Positions 42,934 through 52,000 of a DNA stretch of 64,000 nucleotides are shown here, piece after piece. Location: positions 868,001 through 932,000 of the forward strand of contig NZ_CP095741.1 of assembly GCF_023078475.1 (NCBI RefSeq), in the 5' to 3' direction. The translations under genes and the position numbers were made by a program. How positions within the stretch are numbered: the first letter of the stretch is position 1; every line of letters begins with the position of its first letter. The notes beneath the pieces were generated by a model, which saw only the letters and a list, made by a program, of their open reading frames with translations, was not told the origin of the DNA and made no database searches. The stretch is from Luteibacter aegosomaticola (lineage in GTDB: Bacteria; Pseudomonadota; Gammaproteobacteria; Xanthomonadales; Rhodanobacteraceae).

Positions 42934-43638
42934 ATGGATACCGCCATCCCCACGCTCGATCCCGCGCCGGCCTATGCGCTCTGGGCTGCCTCGTACCCCG
43001 CGCAGGCGCACAACCCGGTCATGCATGCGGAAGAGCGCGCGATGCTCGCCCTCATGCCGCCGAGCCTGGATGGCGAGCGCGTCGTGGATGCTGGCTGCGG
43101 TAGCGGCCGTTATCTACGCCATGCGATGGCGCGCGGTGCCACCACCCTGGTGGGTGTCGACCTCTCGGCGCCGATGCTTGCGCGCGCCACCGCGCTGTTC
43201 GAACACGCGCCGGCGATGGCGCGCATCGCCCTTGCGCAAGGGGATCTCACGGCATTGCCGCTGCCGGATGCGAGCGCCGATGTGCTGTTGTGCGGGCTGG
43301 CCGTGGGCCACGTGCCGCAGCTTGAGCCGGTGCTTCGCGAATTCGCCCGGGTGACGCGGCCGGGCGCCACCCTGGTGGTCAGCGACTTCCATCCCGTGGG
43401 TGCCGCGCTGGGCTGGCAGCGCGATTTCCGCGCGGAAGGGCAACGTTATGCCGTCCGCCATGCCACTCACTACTACAGCCACTGGCATACGGCCTGCGCC
43501 CGCGTGGGCCTGGCCATCGACGCGGTCGCCGAGCCCATGCTCGACCCGGCGGATATCCCGCCGGGCGCCCGTTTCGATCCTGTGGCGCTGGATGTTCCCG
43601 TAGCGCTGGTGTTTCGCCTGCGCCGCCTGCCTGATTAA
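42934..43638 (+). CDS. Class I SAM-dependent methyltransferase
   Basis: A 234-residue methyltransferase of the BioC/UbiE type, with motif I VVDAGCGSGRYLRHA, VGVDLSAPMLARA, motif II DASADVLLCGLAVGHV and ATRPGATLVVSDFHP. It lacks membrane segments. It starts one base after the amidohydrolase stop (ACTGAGATGG), so it is co-translated. The opening APAYALWAASYPAQAHNPVMH is typical of cluster-associated methyltransferases; its substrate is unknown. Confidence 0.86.
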   Translation: MDTAIPTLDPAPAYALWAASYPAQAHNPVMHAEERAMLALMPPSLDGERVVDAGCGSGRYLRHAMARGATTLVGVDLSAPMLARATALFEHAPAMARIALAQGDLTALPLPDASADVLLCGLAVGHVPQLEPVLREFARVTRPGATLVVSDFHPVGAALGWQRDFRAEGQRYAVRHATHYYSHWHTACARVGLAIDAVAEPMLDPADIPPGARFDPVALDVPVALVFRLRRLPD

Positions 43639-43650
43639 CCGAACGACACC

Positions 43651-45156
43651 ATGTCCCATACCCTGCTGGTCAACCCGACGATCACCTCCCGCCAGGGCGC
43701 GCGCTTTCCGCTCGCGTTGCTGAACCTGTCGTCCGCGCTGGATCGCCACGGCCAGAGCACGATCGTCGATGGCAATGTCGACCGCGATGTCGTCGATGCC
43801 ACGCTGCGCGCCATCGCCACCCAGCGTGTGGATGCCGTAGGTATTAGTGTCATGGGCGGTCCGCAGATGGCGCCTTCCATCGAGGTGTCGAAGGCGGTGC
43901 GCGAGCATTTCCCGCACCTGCCGATCATCTGGGGCGGCTACTTTCCCACGCTATACACCGATACCGCGCTATCAGCCCCGTACGTGGATTACGCCGTGCG
44001 CGGGCAGGGCGAGGAAACCATGCCTGACCTCATCGCCGCGCTGGCGCGGCCGGATCGCGACGTCTCGCGCATTGCGGGCATGTCATGGAAGGATGCGGAG
44101 GGGAACGTCGTGCACAACCCGAACCGCAAGTTCCATCTCACCGACCCGGGCGTGGTGCTGCCGTACGACAAGCTGGGCGACCCCCGCCGTTACCTGGCCC
44201 GCACCTTTCTCGGTCGGCGTACCGCCGCGCACCAGGCGGCGATCGGTTGCCGCTTCCGATGCACCTTCTGCGGTGTGGCAGCCATGTTCGGCGGCACCAC
44301 GCAGCTTCCCGCGGCGGCACGCCTGGAGCGCGATCTCTCTTACCTGAAGCATCAACTCGGCGCGGATTCCATCCAGTACTTCGACCACAACTTCTTCGAT
44401 CGCGAGGAAGAGATGGTGCCGTTGCTGGAGGTCATGGCGAAGATGGAAATGCCGTGGTGGTGCTATGCGCGTTCGGACGCGCTGTTGAAGCTCTCCGAGA
44501 GCAGCTGGAAGCTGGTGCGCAAGAGCCGGCTGAAGATGGCGTACATCGGGGCGGAATCCCCGAGCGGCGCGATGCTGAAGGAGATCCGCAAGGGCACGCG
44601 CCCGGACCAGACGCTCGAAGTGGCCGAGCTGTGCCGGCGTCACGGCGTGATTCCGGAACTCTCGTTCATGGTCGCCCCGCCCGAGAACACCGAGGAAGAA
44701 ACCGAGCACACGTTCGAGTTCATCCGCGAATTGAAGCGGATCAATCCGGCGTCTGAAATCATTGTTTACATCTACACGCCGCTTCCGGAGAGCAGCAAGC
44801 ACGAGAAGGATCGTGGCAAGCGCGCGTCGATGCCGTTGCTGGATCTGAATGGTGAGCCGATGGTGTTTCCGTCTTCGCCGGAAGAATGGACCGAAAAGCG
44901 CTGGGTCGATTACGCGTGCCATGCGGATGCCCCGTGGCTTACCGACGACCTGCGCCGGCATATCCAGGATTTCGTCACCGTGCTGCGCTGCCGGTTCCCG
45001 ACCGTGCAGGACATGCGCTCACCGACGTGGGCCAAGCGTGGCTTGAGCGCGTTGGCCGCCTGGCGCTACCAGCGCCGTCGTTACGACAAGCCTTGGGAGC
45101 TGAACCTGGCCAATCGCCTCGTGAAGCTGCGCCTGCCGCAAGTCTCCGGTATCTAG
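43651..45156 (+). CDS. B12-binding radical SAM protein
   Basis: A 501-residue radical SAM enzyme with an N-terminal cobalamin-binding domain (residues 1-130: LLVNPTITSRQGARFPLALLNL, VDAVGISVMGGPQ, PIIWGGYFPTL) and a TIM-barrel with the cluster motif CRFRCTFC in IGCRFRCTFCGVAAMFGG near residue 207. YIGAESPSGAMLKEIRKGT is the usual third strand region. Enzymes of this type methylate unactivated carbons or perform other radical changes; the same layout is found in lipid and natural-product clusters. It stands among glycosyltransferases, so its target may be a sugar, a lipid carrier or a peptide. The next gene starts within 13 bases. Confidence 0.88.
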   Translation: MSHTLLVNPTITSRQGARFPLALLNLSSALDRHGQSTIVDGNVDRDVVDATLRAIATQRVDAVGISVMGGPQMAPSIEVSKAVREHFPHLPIIWGGYFPTLYTDTALSAPYVDYAVRGQGEETMPDLIAALARPDRDVSRIAGMSWKDAEGNVVHNPNRKFHLTDPGVVLPYDKLGDPRRYLARTFLGRRTAAHQAAIGCRFRCTFCGVAAMFGGTTQLPAAARLERDLSYLKHQLGADSIQYFDHNFFDREEEMVPLLEVMAKMEMPWWCYARSDALLKLSESSWKLVRKSRLKMAYIGAESPSGAMLKEIRKGTRPDQTLEVAELCRRHGVIPELSFMVAPPENTEEETEHTFEFIRELKRINPASEIIVYIYTPLPESSKHEKDRGKRASMPLLDLNGEPMVFPSSPEEWTEKRWVDYACHADAPWLTDDLRRHIQDFVTVLRCRFPTVQDMRSPTWAKRGLSALAAWRYQRRRYDKPWELNLANRLVKLRLPQVSGI

Positions 45157-45168
45157 GTGGGGTGGGGC

Positions 45169-46293
45169 GTGCGCGTCACCCAGCTCAACCTGCACACCGC
45201 GCCCGCTGGCGTGTCGCCGGCGGAACTGTTCGTGCGCTGGCCCTCGCTCGCGGATATTCCCGAAGCCGTGGCCGAGGGAGGGGCACGCGTCACGGTGCTG
45301 CAAGCTGCGCACGACGAAGCACGCTTCAGCCGCCACGGCGTCGACTACCACTTCTTTCCGGTCGGGGGTCTCGCGACAGCGCATGCGCGCGCCCGGCGCG
45401 TCGTCGAGCTGTTGCGTACCGGCGTGCCGGACGTGCTGCATATCCATAGCCTCGCCTGTGCGGAAGAGGCTTACGTGATCGCCCAGGCGATGCCGTCGTT
45501 ACCTCTCGTGTTGCAGGATCATGCCGACCGCGTGCCGGCGTGGTGGCGGCGCCCCGCATGGCGTCGCTGGTTGCGTAGCGTAGACGCCGTGGCATTCACC
45601 GCACCGTCGCTCGCGCAACGCTTCGACGTCGCCGGGCTCTTTCCGCCGACGATGCGTGTCTTCGCCATCCCCGAGTCCAGCTGCCGTTTCACGCCAGGGA
45701 GCCGCGAAATCGCACGAGAGGCTGCCGGTGCCAGCGGTGCGCCGCTCGTGGTTTGGGTGGGCCACCTCAACGAGAACAAGGATCCTTTAACCGTGTTGGA
45801 AGGATTTGCGCGCCTTGCGGCTCGGGTGCCGGCGGCACGGCTCTGCCTGCTCTTCGGCAGTGCCCCGCTGCGCGAATCCGTGCAGGCGCGCGTCGATGGC
45901 GACGACCTTCTCCGCGATCGCGTGTCGCTGGTGGGTCCGGTACCGCATGCAGCCGTGGAGACCTGGATGCGGGCGGCGGATATCTACGTCAGCGGTAGCC
46001 ACGCTGAAAGCTGCGGCTTCGCGTTGCTCGAGGCGCTCGCCTGCGGGACAGCGCCCGTCGTGACCGATATTCCGTCGTTTCGCGAACTTACCGGGAATGG
46101 CGCCGTAGGCCGGCTATACCCGGTGGCCGACGCCGCGCGCTGCGGGGATGCGCTGCTCTCGCTTGCGCGAAGCCCTTCACCGCGCGAACTCATCCGCGAC
46201 CATTTCCAGTCCCACCTTTCGTTTCGCGCCCTCGGCCGCCGCTGGGCCTCTGCCTATGCGCAGCTCGCATCCGCCGAACCGGTGCGCGCATGA
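45169..46293 (+). CDS. Family 4 glycosyltransferase
   Basis: A 374-residue GT-B glycosyltransferase. The N terminus VTQLNLHTAPAGVSPAEL opens a Rossmann-like domain, and the C-terminal donor domain has PLVVWVGHLNENKDPLTVLEGF, the GSAPLRESVQ region and the E-x7-E-type SHAESCGFALLEALACGTAPVVT. It probably adds a sugar to the lipid-linked repeat. The start is taken as the GTG at 45169, preceded by GGTGGGG; a GTG at 45157, next to the radical SAM stop, is the other option. Its end overlaps the next gene by four bases. Confidence 0.86.
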   Translation: MRVTQLNLHTAPAGVSPAELFVRWPSLADIPEAVAEGGARVTVLQAAHDEARFSRHGVDYHFFPVGGLATAHARARRVVELLRTGVPDVLHIHSLACAEEAYVIAQAMPSLPLVLQDHADRVPAWWRRPAWRRWLRSVDAVAFTAPSLAQRFDVAGLFPPTMRVFAIPESSCRFTPGSREIAREAAGASGAPLVVWVGHLNENKDPLTVLEGFARLAARVPAARLCLLFGSAPLRESVQARVDGDDLLRDRVSLVGPVPHAAVETWMRAADIYVSGSHAESCGFALLEALACGTAPVVTDIPSFRELTGNGAVGRLYPVADAARCGDALLSLARSPSPRELIRDHFQSHLSFRALGRRWASAYAQLASAEPVRA

Positions 46294-47489
46294 AGTTGGG
46301 CATCATCCTGCCAGGCGGCGTGGATCGCAGCGGCGAAGAGCGCGTGATCCCTGCTTTCCTCGCGCTCATCGAACGCCTGGCCCGCGAACACGAGGTACAC
46401 GTCTTCGTCTTCCACCAGGAACCGGAGCCCGCCCGCTGGATGCTCCGCGGCGCCCATATCCACAACATAGGCGACCACTGGCCGAGCGCTCCTGGTAGGA
46501 GCGCGCTTGCGCGCGATCAACCTCCGAGGTGGAGACGCCCCACCGGCTGGCTCCGCCTACGCACCACCTTAGCGATCCTCAAGGAACACCGCACCGCCCC
46601 CTTCAATGCCATGCAGTCCCTCTTCTCCGGCACCTGCGGCCAGGTCGCCGCCATCGCTGGCACCTTGCTGCGCATCCCGTACCACGTGCATATCGCAGGC
46701 GGCGAACTGGTCGCGCTCAACGACATCGGCTACGGCGGCCGCCGCCGTGTGCGTAGCCGCGTAAGCGAAGCCGCGGTGCTACGTGGCGCGGGTGGCGTCA
46801 CCGCCGCAAGCACGCCGATCCTCGAGTCGCTGCATAAGCTCGGCATCCACGCCACACGGATTCCGCTGGGCGTCGACCTCGACCGCTGGCGACCGCTTGC
46901 GCCACGCCCACGCACGCAAGACGCCATCAAACTCATCCACGTAGCCAGCCTCAACCCGGTGAAGGACCAGACGACGCTGCTGCACGCTCTTGCCTTGCTG
47001 AAAGGGAAGGGCGTGCGCTTCGACATGACCGTCGTGGGCGTCGATACCCTCAACGGACGGATCCAGCGGCTGGCGGAAGACCTCGGCCTCGCCGCCTGCG
47101 TTCATTTCATCGGCTTCCGCACGCAGTCCGCGCTACGCCCGTTGCTGGCCGATGCCGACCTGCTCGTCATGTCGTCCCGGCATGAAGCCGGCCCGCTGGT
47201 CCTACTCGAAGCCGCCGTCCTCGGGGTTCCCTCCGTAGGCACCGCTGTCGGGCACTACGTGGAATGGGCACCCCACGCGGCACTCACCGCGCCACCGGGC
47301 GACGCCCACGCCCTCGCCGACGCGATCGCACGTATCGCCCACGACGAACCCCTACGCCAACGCCTCGCGACGGCCGCCCACTACCGCGCCCAAACAGAGG
47401 ACGCCGACGCCACAGCTGCCGCCTTCATCCGCCAGTACGCCAGCCCCCGCCCCCAAAAAGCCGCCACCACCAACGCAGATCTTCTGTAG
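46290..47489 (+). CDS. Family 4 glycosyltransferase with an in-frame REP insertion
   Basis: A 399-residue GT-B glycosyltransferase: LGIILPGGVDRSGEERVIPAFL, the linker HVHIAGGELVALNDIG, the donor-site region IHVASLNPVKDQTTLLHALALL, ADLLVMSSRHEAGPLVLLEAAVLGVP and the E-x7-E pair. A REP unit at 46495-46518 adds RSALARD in the N-terminal domain near residue 70-76. The TAG stop codon at 47487 is itself part of the next REP element. Both insertions lie in loops and leave the conserved segments intact, so the protein is probably functional. It is the last gene of the polysaccharide operon. Confidence 0.85.
   Translation: MKLGIILPGGVDRSGEERVIPAFLALIERLAREHEVHVFVFHQEPEPARWMLRGAHIHNIGDHWPSAPGRSALARDQPPRWRRPTGWLRLRTTLAILKEHRTAPFNAMQSLFSGTCGQVAAIAGTLLRIPYHVHIAGGELVALNDIGYGGRRRVRSRVSEAAVLRGAGGVTAASTPILESLHKLGIHATRIPLGVDLDRWRPLAPRPRTQDAIKLIHVASLNPVKDQTTLLHALALLKGKGVRFDMTVVGVDTLNGRIQRLAEDLGLAACVHFIGFRTQSALRPLLADADLLVMSSRHEAGPLVLLEAAVLGVPSVGTAVGHYVEWAPHAALTAPPGDAHALADAIARIAHDEPLRQRLATAAHYRAQTEDADATAAAFIRQYASPRPQKAATTNADLL
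46495..46518 (+). repeat. REP unit inside a coding sequence
   Basis: A single arm of the GCGCGCTTGCGCGC family sits within the family 4 glycosyltransferase gene and is read as RSALARD, in the same frame and orientation as the copy at 42667. Confidence 0.92.
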
Positions 47490-47576
47490 GAGCGCGCTTG
47501 CGCGCGACATCTTTCGCCTCACGGCTCAGGCCCTGAGCTCTTCCGCAAAAGATGTTGCGCGCAAGCGCGCTCGTAC
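47486..47576. repeat. REP pair forming the left edge of the RHS island
   Basis: A 91-bp inverted pair. Its first 59 bases (47486-47544) match, in inverted orientation, 53881-53939 with two differences. Its TAG supplies the stop of the upstream glycosyltransferase gene. The right arm has one change (CTCGTAC). Confidence 0.9.
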
Positions 47577-47600
47577 AGGGGGCGTCGAGAAGGTACGGGA

Positions 47601-47753
47601 TCACCTCCCAGATCGATTCGCTATCCAACGTGAGAAGATGAGATAGGGGACCGCCAGAGCGAATAGTGCGAGCGTACCGAGTTTGTGTTCGAGCCAGTAG
47701 CTAGCGAAGCACAACGGGGTGGCGAATGCCGTGTAGATCCATACCCTCCTCAT
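47601..47753 (-). CDS. Small membrane protein (50 aa)
   Basis: A 50-codon ORF read on the minus strand, starting MRRVWIYTAFATPLCFA and ending SRWIANRSGR. Two hydrophobic stretches (about residues 5-20 and 26-41) with basic ends suggest a small two-pass or hairpin membrane protein. A GGA lies close upstream. It belongs to the RHS island and lies downstream of the two putative immunity genes on the same strand. It is too short for a family call and may be a remnant. Confidence 0.5.
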   Translation of the reverse strand: MRRVWIYTAFATPLCFASYWLEHKLGTLALFALAVPYLIFSRWIANRSGR

Positions 47754-47831
47754 TATTCCGTTACCCACCGTGGTAGCGTCATTGCGAGCCTCTCAGTCAA
47801 AGGACGCCGGTTGTCTGGCTGCAAGAGCCGA

Positions 47832-48287
47832 CTACGTACTTTCAACGAGAACCCCTGCCGAGCCGAGTTGATCTGTGATGTACGTTTCTACGAGGCGTGC
47901 GTTCCAGAATTCTGTCATGTCAATCTTTAAGGTCGTCGAGCGCGATGAGATAGAGAAGTATTCATTGTCTCGCTGTGCGCGGATGACGTCCGACCAAACC
48001 ACCTTCAACTTAATGATCCTTAGGTGTCGAATGGAAATTGATAGCTGACTGATTCCGGAGGCTGTAATTTCCACGGAGTAAGCCTCCACTGACTTCTTGA
48101 TGGCTGACAGCGGGAGGCCAAGGCAAACAAGGCCAATTGCGTGAAGCAGTGGCGCTTTGGCGGTGATCGCTACGGCGTGAAGCCATAACCCTCCGGCAAG
48201 AAACGCGAGGCTGGATGCGCTCACTACCAGCATCGAGATCTTGCTCGGAGAAATGTTTGTCCGCCCAGCTTCTTTCATGTGGCTCAT
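47832..48287 (-). CDS. Two-TM, PH-like membrane protein (candidate immunity protein 2)
   Basis: A 151-residue protein with two membrane helices (about residues 20-41 and 48-64) and a C-terminal domain whose pattern YSVEITASGISQLSI ... VVWSDVIRAQ ... LKIDM resembles a bacterial PH fold. It is a distant paralogue of the protein at 48572: same length, same helix positions, a shared W-[SV]-DV motif and a similar N terminus. The ATG at 48287 gives MSHMKEAG, matching MSHRMERS of the paralogue; a GTG at 48293 is possible. It lies downstream of the RHS gene on the same strand. The immunity role is inferred from position. Confidence 0.65.
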   Translation of the reverse strand: MSHMKEAGRTNISPSKISMLVVSASSLAFLAGGLWLHAVAITAKAPLLHAIGLVCLGLPLSAIKKSVEAYSVEITASGISQLSISIRHLRIIKLKVVWSDVIRAQRDNEYFSISSRSTTLKIDMTEFWNARLVETYITDQLGSAGVLVEST

Positions 48288-48571
48288 ATTCACTAGCGAC
48301 CGGCCCGTTCGTTTTTGTTAATACCTGACATCGGAATCGGTAGATCGACCTTTAAAGGATGCTCGGCTCTGTGCCGTTCGGCAGAACAAGAACTATCCCG
48401 GCCGAGGTCGCTTCGCCTACCGTGCGACGCGATCGATGTAACCCGCGAACAGCTGACGTTTGGAGCGACGACCAACGGATAGACAGTGGCTATCGTATGT
48501 GTGAGATCCATCTTGGTGTCGTCGGCTACGCTCCCAACACGGGATTAGCTCGACCCGCGTGGTTTCAGTAG
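48288..48571. other. Intergenic stretch between the two PH-like genes
   Basis: About 280 bp with less GC-rich composition. Short open frames exist on both strands but none has a ribosome site or recognisable content. It could be a decayed gene between two duplicated immunity genes. Confidence 0.35.
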
Positions 48572-49033
48572 TCAATGCGGTCGATCCGGGTTTGAATTCG
48601 CGGCCGAGAAGCGTTCATCGACGAACTTTGTGACGTCGTTTGATCGTAGATAGGCAGATAAATTGACGACGATCTTTCTATCTCGCGCGTTTACTATGAG
48701 AAGTATTCCAGCGAGCTCTACCGAGGTGACATCAACCCAACAGATTGTCTTTCTCTTCAGGGGTGGGAAAGAGCGCCAGGAGAACTGATGTTGTGCAATG
48801 GAGTCGTCAGAAAATCTCGTTGAGAACGTGATCGCCCATTTGATTGACATCCATGTAATAAAAATAATGACCGCGCCTGCGGCGAAATAACGAACATATG
48901 GTATGTTTGATTCTCCAGTTGCGATGCCCCAGAGCGGAATTCCAGCGAGCACGGAAATGATACCCAGAAAAATAATGCCGAGAATCCGGCTCGGCTGGGG
49001 CAAAGCAGTTGAGCGTTCCATTCGATGACTCAT
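48572..49033 (-). CDS. Two-TM, PH-like membrane protein (candidate immunity protein 1)
   Basis: A 153-residue protein with two membrane helices (about residues 17-38 and 46-66) and a C-terminal PH-like domain with CWVDVTSVELAGILLIV and KIVVNLSAYL. It starts four bases after the RHS stop codon, so it is probably co-translated with the RHS gene. That arrangement is typical for immunity proteins of RHS toxins. The base composition is lower in GC than that of most of the window. It is a paralogue of 47832. No known immunity family was recognised. Confidence 0.7.
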   Translation of the reverse strand: MSHRMERSTALPQPSRILGIIFLGIISVLAGIPLWGIATGESNIPYVRYFAAGAVIIFITWMSIKWAITFSTRFSDDSIAQHQFSWRSFPPLKRKTICWVDVTSVELAGILLIVNARDRKIVVNLSAYLRSNDVTKFVDERFSAANSNPDRPH

Positions 49034-49037
49034 TGCG

Positions 49038-52000
49038 TCAGTTCTCGCAGCCGCAATCGGGATTCGACGTCCCGGACGGGCCTGGTGCCCCGGAAGCAGT
49101 AGCGCCGCCGACGCCGCGTATCGTGTTGCCGACGGTTACGTTTAGCCGGATGTCTGCTGCGGCGTTACTTCTTGCAACCATTTGAGCCGAGGCCGCGGTC
49201 CCCGCCGTCCCGTATGGAAAGAATCTGACTGCGGGTCCGGCGATCGCGCCGCCGAGCGCGCCAGTCCCTACTGCCCACGCGGCGGTCCTGTCGAGTGACT
49301 CTCCTCCGTTTGCGACGTGAACAGCGTAGTTGCTCGTCGCTCCCACGCCCGCAGCACCCGCAGCCGCTACTACAGGACTCGTGGAGGCAAACATCGGGAG
49401 CGCTGCCCCCGATAAAGCGCCACCCGCTGTCGCAATACCTAGTTCGCGCCAACTGAACCGTTTACACCATTTGCTCCGGTACATGCCGACGAGTTGGATC
49501 GCTGCGTCGCCAGCGGCAGCCGTAGTGGCGCCTACGGCTGCCATCACGAGCGCGAAGACTGCAGGATTTCTGCCCGACGGGTCGATATATAAGAGTGGCT
49601 GAGCCTTTGCATAGAGGTAAGGATTGGGACCTCCCGCTAGTCCGATAGGATCGACCTGAATATATCGCCCAGTCACCGGATCGTAATCACGCGCCCCATT
49701 CGCATGCAGCCCCGTCAGGTTGTCAAACCGCTGGCCAGGGAATCGCATATCGAGCACGAAAGTCTTCCCATCACCGTCCGGATCCTCATTGGGAGGTGTT
49801 GAGCCGAACGGGTCGGCGTTGTGATACCAATTCCATACGACCTCGTTCCGCACGGGATCAAGCACCTCGCGGGGCGAGCCGAGGTGGCCCGGACCGACGT
49901 AGAAAAGCTTACCTCCATTCACGAGGCCCACAGGCATGTCGCCCATCCATATGGCTTGCTGCGTGACGTTGCCGGCTTCGTCGTAGTCGGCGATCCACTG
50001 CCCGGTCTCGTCGAAAAGCGTGAGGGTGGTCTTGGTCGTCGAGGCCACCTTTCGAGCGATGCGGTTGCCTTTGCCGTCATAGCCGTAGCTGACGAGAAGC
50101 TTCCCCTGCTCGCTGGCCGAGGCTAGGCGACCGGTGGCATCGTAGGTTAGGACGGCGCTCCCGATCTTCGTCAAATTGCCAGCGGCGTCGTATTCCCGTG
50201 CCTTTCCGTCGGCGCGCGTCAGGCGATGGGAGCCCGGCTGATAGGCATAGGCGTCGGTCAAGCCGTTGGCCCGGACGGCGAGGCGGTCGCCACTCAAGTT
50301 GTAGTCGAACGCACGCAAGCTTTTCCCGGTCTTGTCGTCCAAGACTTCATTGAGGTAGTTCAATCCGTCGTAGTCAAAAGCATAGGCATACGGTCGAGAA
50401 GCGTCCTTTCGAAGACGACCGCCTGGCGATGGATCAAGCCAGTACGACGAGCCCTTGGGATTGATAGCGCCCCAGCCCGTGAGCCGGCCGCCCTTGTCGT
50501 GGCTGTTTGAGAGATACCAGCCATTCGCGTACGTCCAGCTTTCGATGGTGTCGAACGGTCGATAGGCGACCTGGGTGATCAAGTCCTGGCGGTTGCCAGA
50601 TTGATCGACAGACACGCCATTGACCTTTCCATCGATGTCGTACCGATAGATCACCGTGGCGCCGCCCTCCACGCTCATGGTAGCGAGACGACCTGCAGCC
50701 GTGTAGCTATAGGCGATTCCCTTGCGCACGGTGCCCCATTGCTGGATCTTGCGACTGATGTTTCCCGCCGCGTCGTAGCAGAACACGGTGCTCGCCCGGC
50801 TTGTTCGCATCGAGGAGAGCATGCCGAGCCCATGCCGCTTGTCGCCGGGGCATGCGGCGTCAGGTGTGTCGTATATGAAGGTGGTATCCAACGTGGCATC
50901 GGAGTAGCGGAGCGTCAATGGCCGGCCGAGTGCATCACGGGACACGCGGAAGCTGCCGACGCCGGCGGGACCCTCGTGCCGGGATATCAATCCGGCGGCA
51001 TCGTACTCATCGTAGCCCTCGCCGCCGTCGGGGCTGTCGACGTGCGCCAGGTCACCCAGCCCTGTGGTGAGGTAGCGGGTGGTCAAGCCATCCGGGTCAG
51101 CGAGTGAGCTCACCTGATCGAGCGGATCATGGGTGGCTTTGATGGTGGCCTTGCGGCCATCCAGGTCACCGATTGTCTCCTGAAGCCGGCCAAGTGCGTC
51201 GTAACGCGCGCTGCTACGCAGGCCATCACCGTCGGTGGCACCGGTGGGGCGACCCACCTCATCGTAGGCGAAGCTTTCCAGGCCGGCATCGGCCCTTTGC
51301 TCGGTCGCCATGCGACCGAGGGCATCGAACGTTCGCTTGAGTTGTGCCTGTTGGAAGAAGCTGTCGTACGCTGTTTCGGTGGTGGGATTCCCCGCCTTAT
51401 CCAGCTCGATGAAGAGCTTGTGGTTGGACGGGTTGAACAACTTCACCAGCCGGTTGGCGGCGTCGTACTCGAAGCGAAGGGTCACGCCATCGGGGTCGCT
51501 GACGGACGTGATGTTTCCGCGTTCATCGTAAGTCAGGGACGTGGTAGCGATGGTGCCGTCAGCGCGCGCCTCTCTCGTCGCAGCGAGCCACCCACGCTTG
51601 GTGTACTCGTCTTCAATCAGCGTGCCGTTCGCCAAGCGCCTGGCAAGAACGCGGCCCGCCGGGTCATAACGCAGGACCTCGTCCTTGTGCCCGAGGGCAT
51701 TCTCGATGGAAGCAAGATCGCCCTTGCGGTAGTCACACGGGCCAGAAGCGCCACAGTTGGCGGCCGGCGCGGTACGGTAATTGTAGCGCCGGAGCACCGC
51801 CATACCCGCGGCATCACTGCGCGGACCTTCCTCTTGTAGGAGGCGTCCTTCGGGATCGTAAGTGAATTTCCAGGTCCGCGAGAGCGTGAGTGGGGCATCC
51901 TTCTGCGCCGGGTCGATGGCCGCCCATAGCTCGCGGCGCGTCAGATTGCCCGAGTCGTCATAGGTCAAACGCTCCTCTCGGCCGGGATATGTAATCCGCG

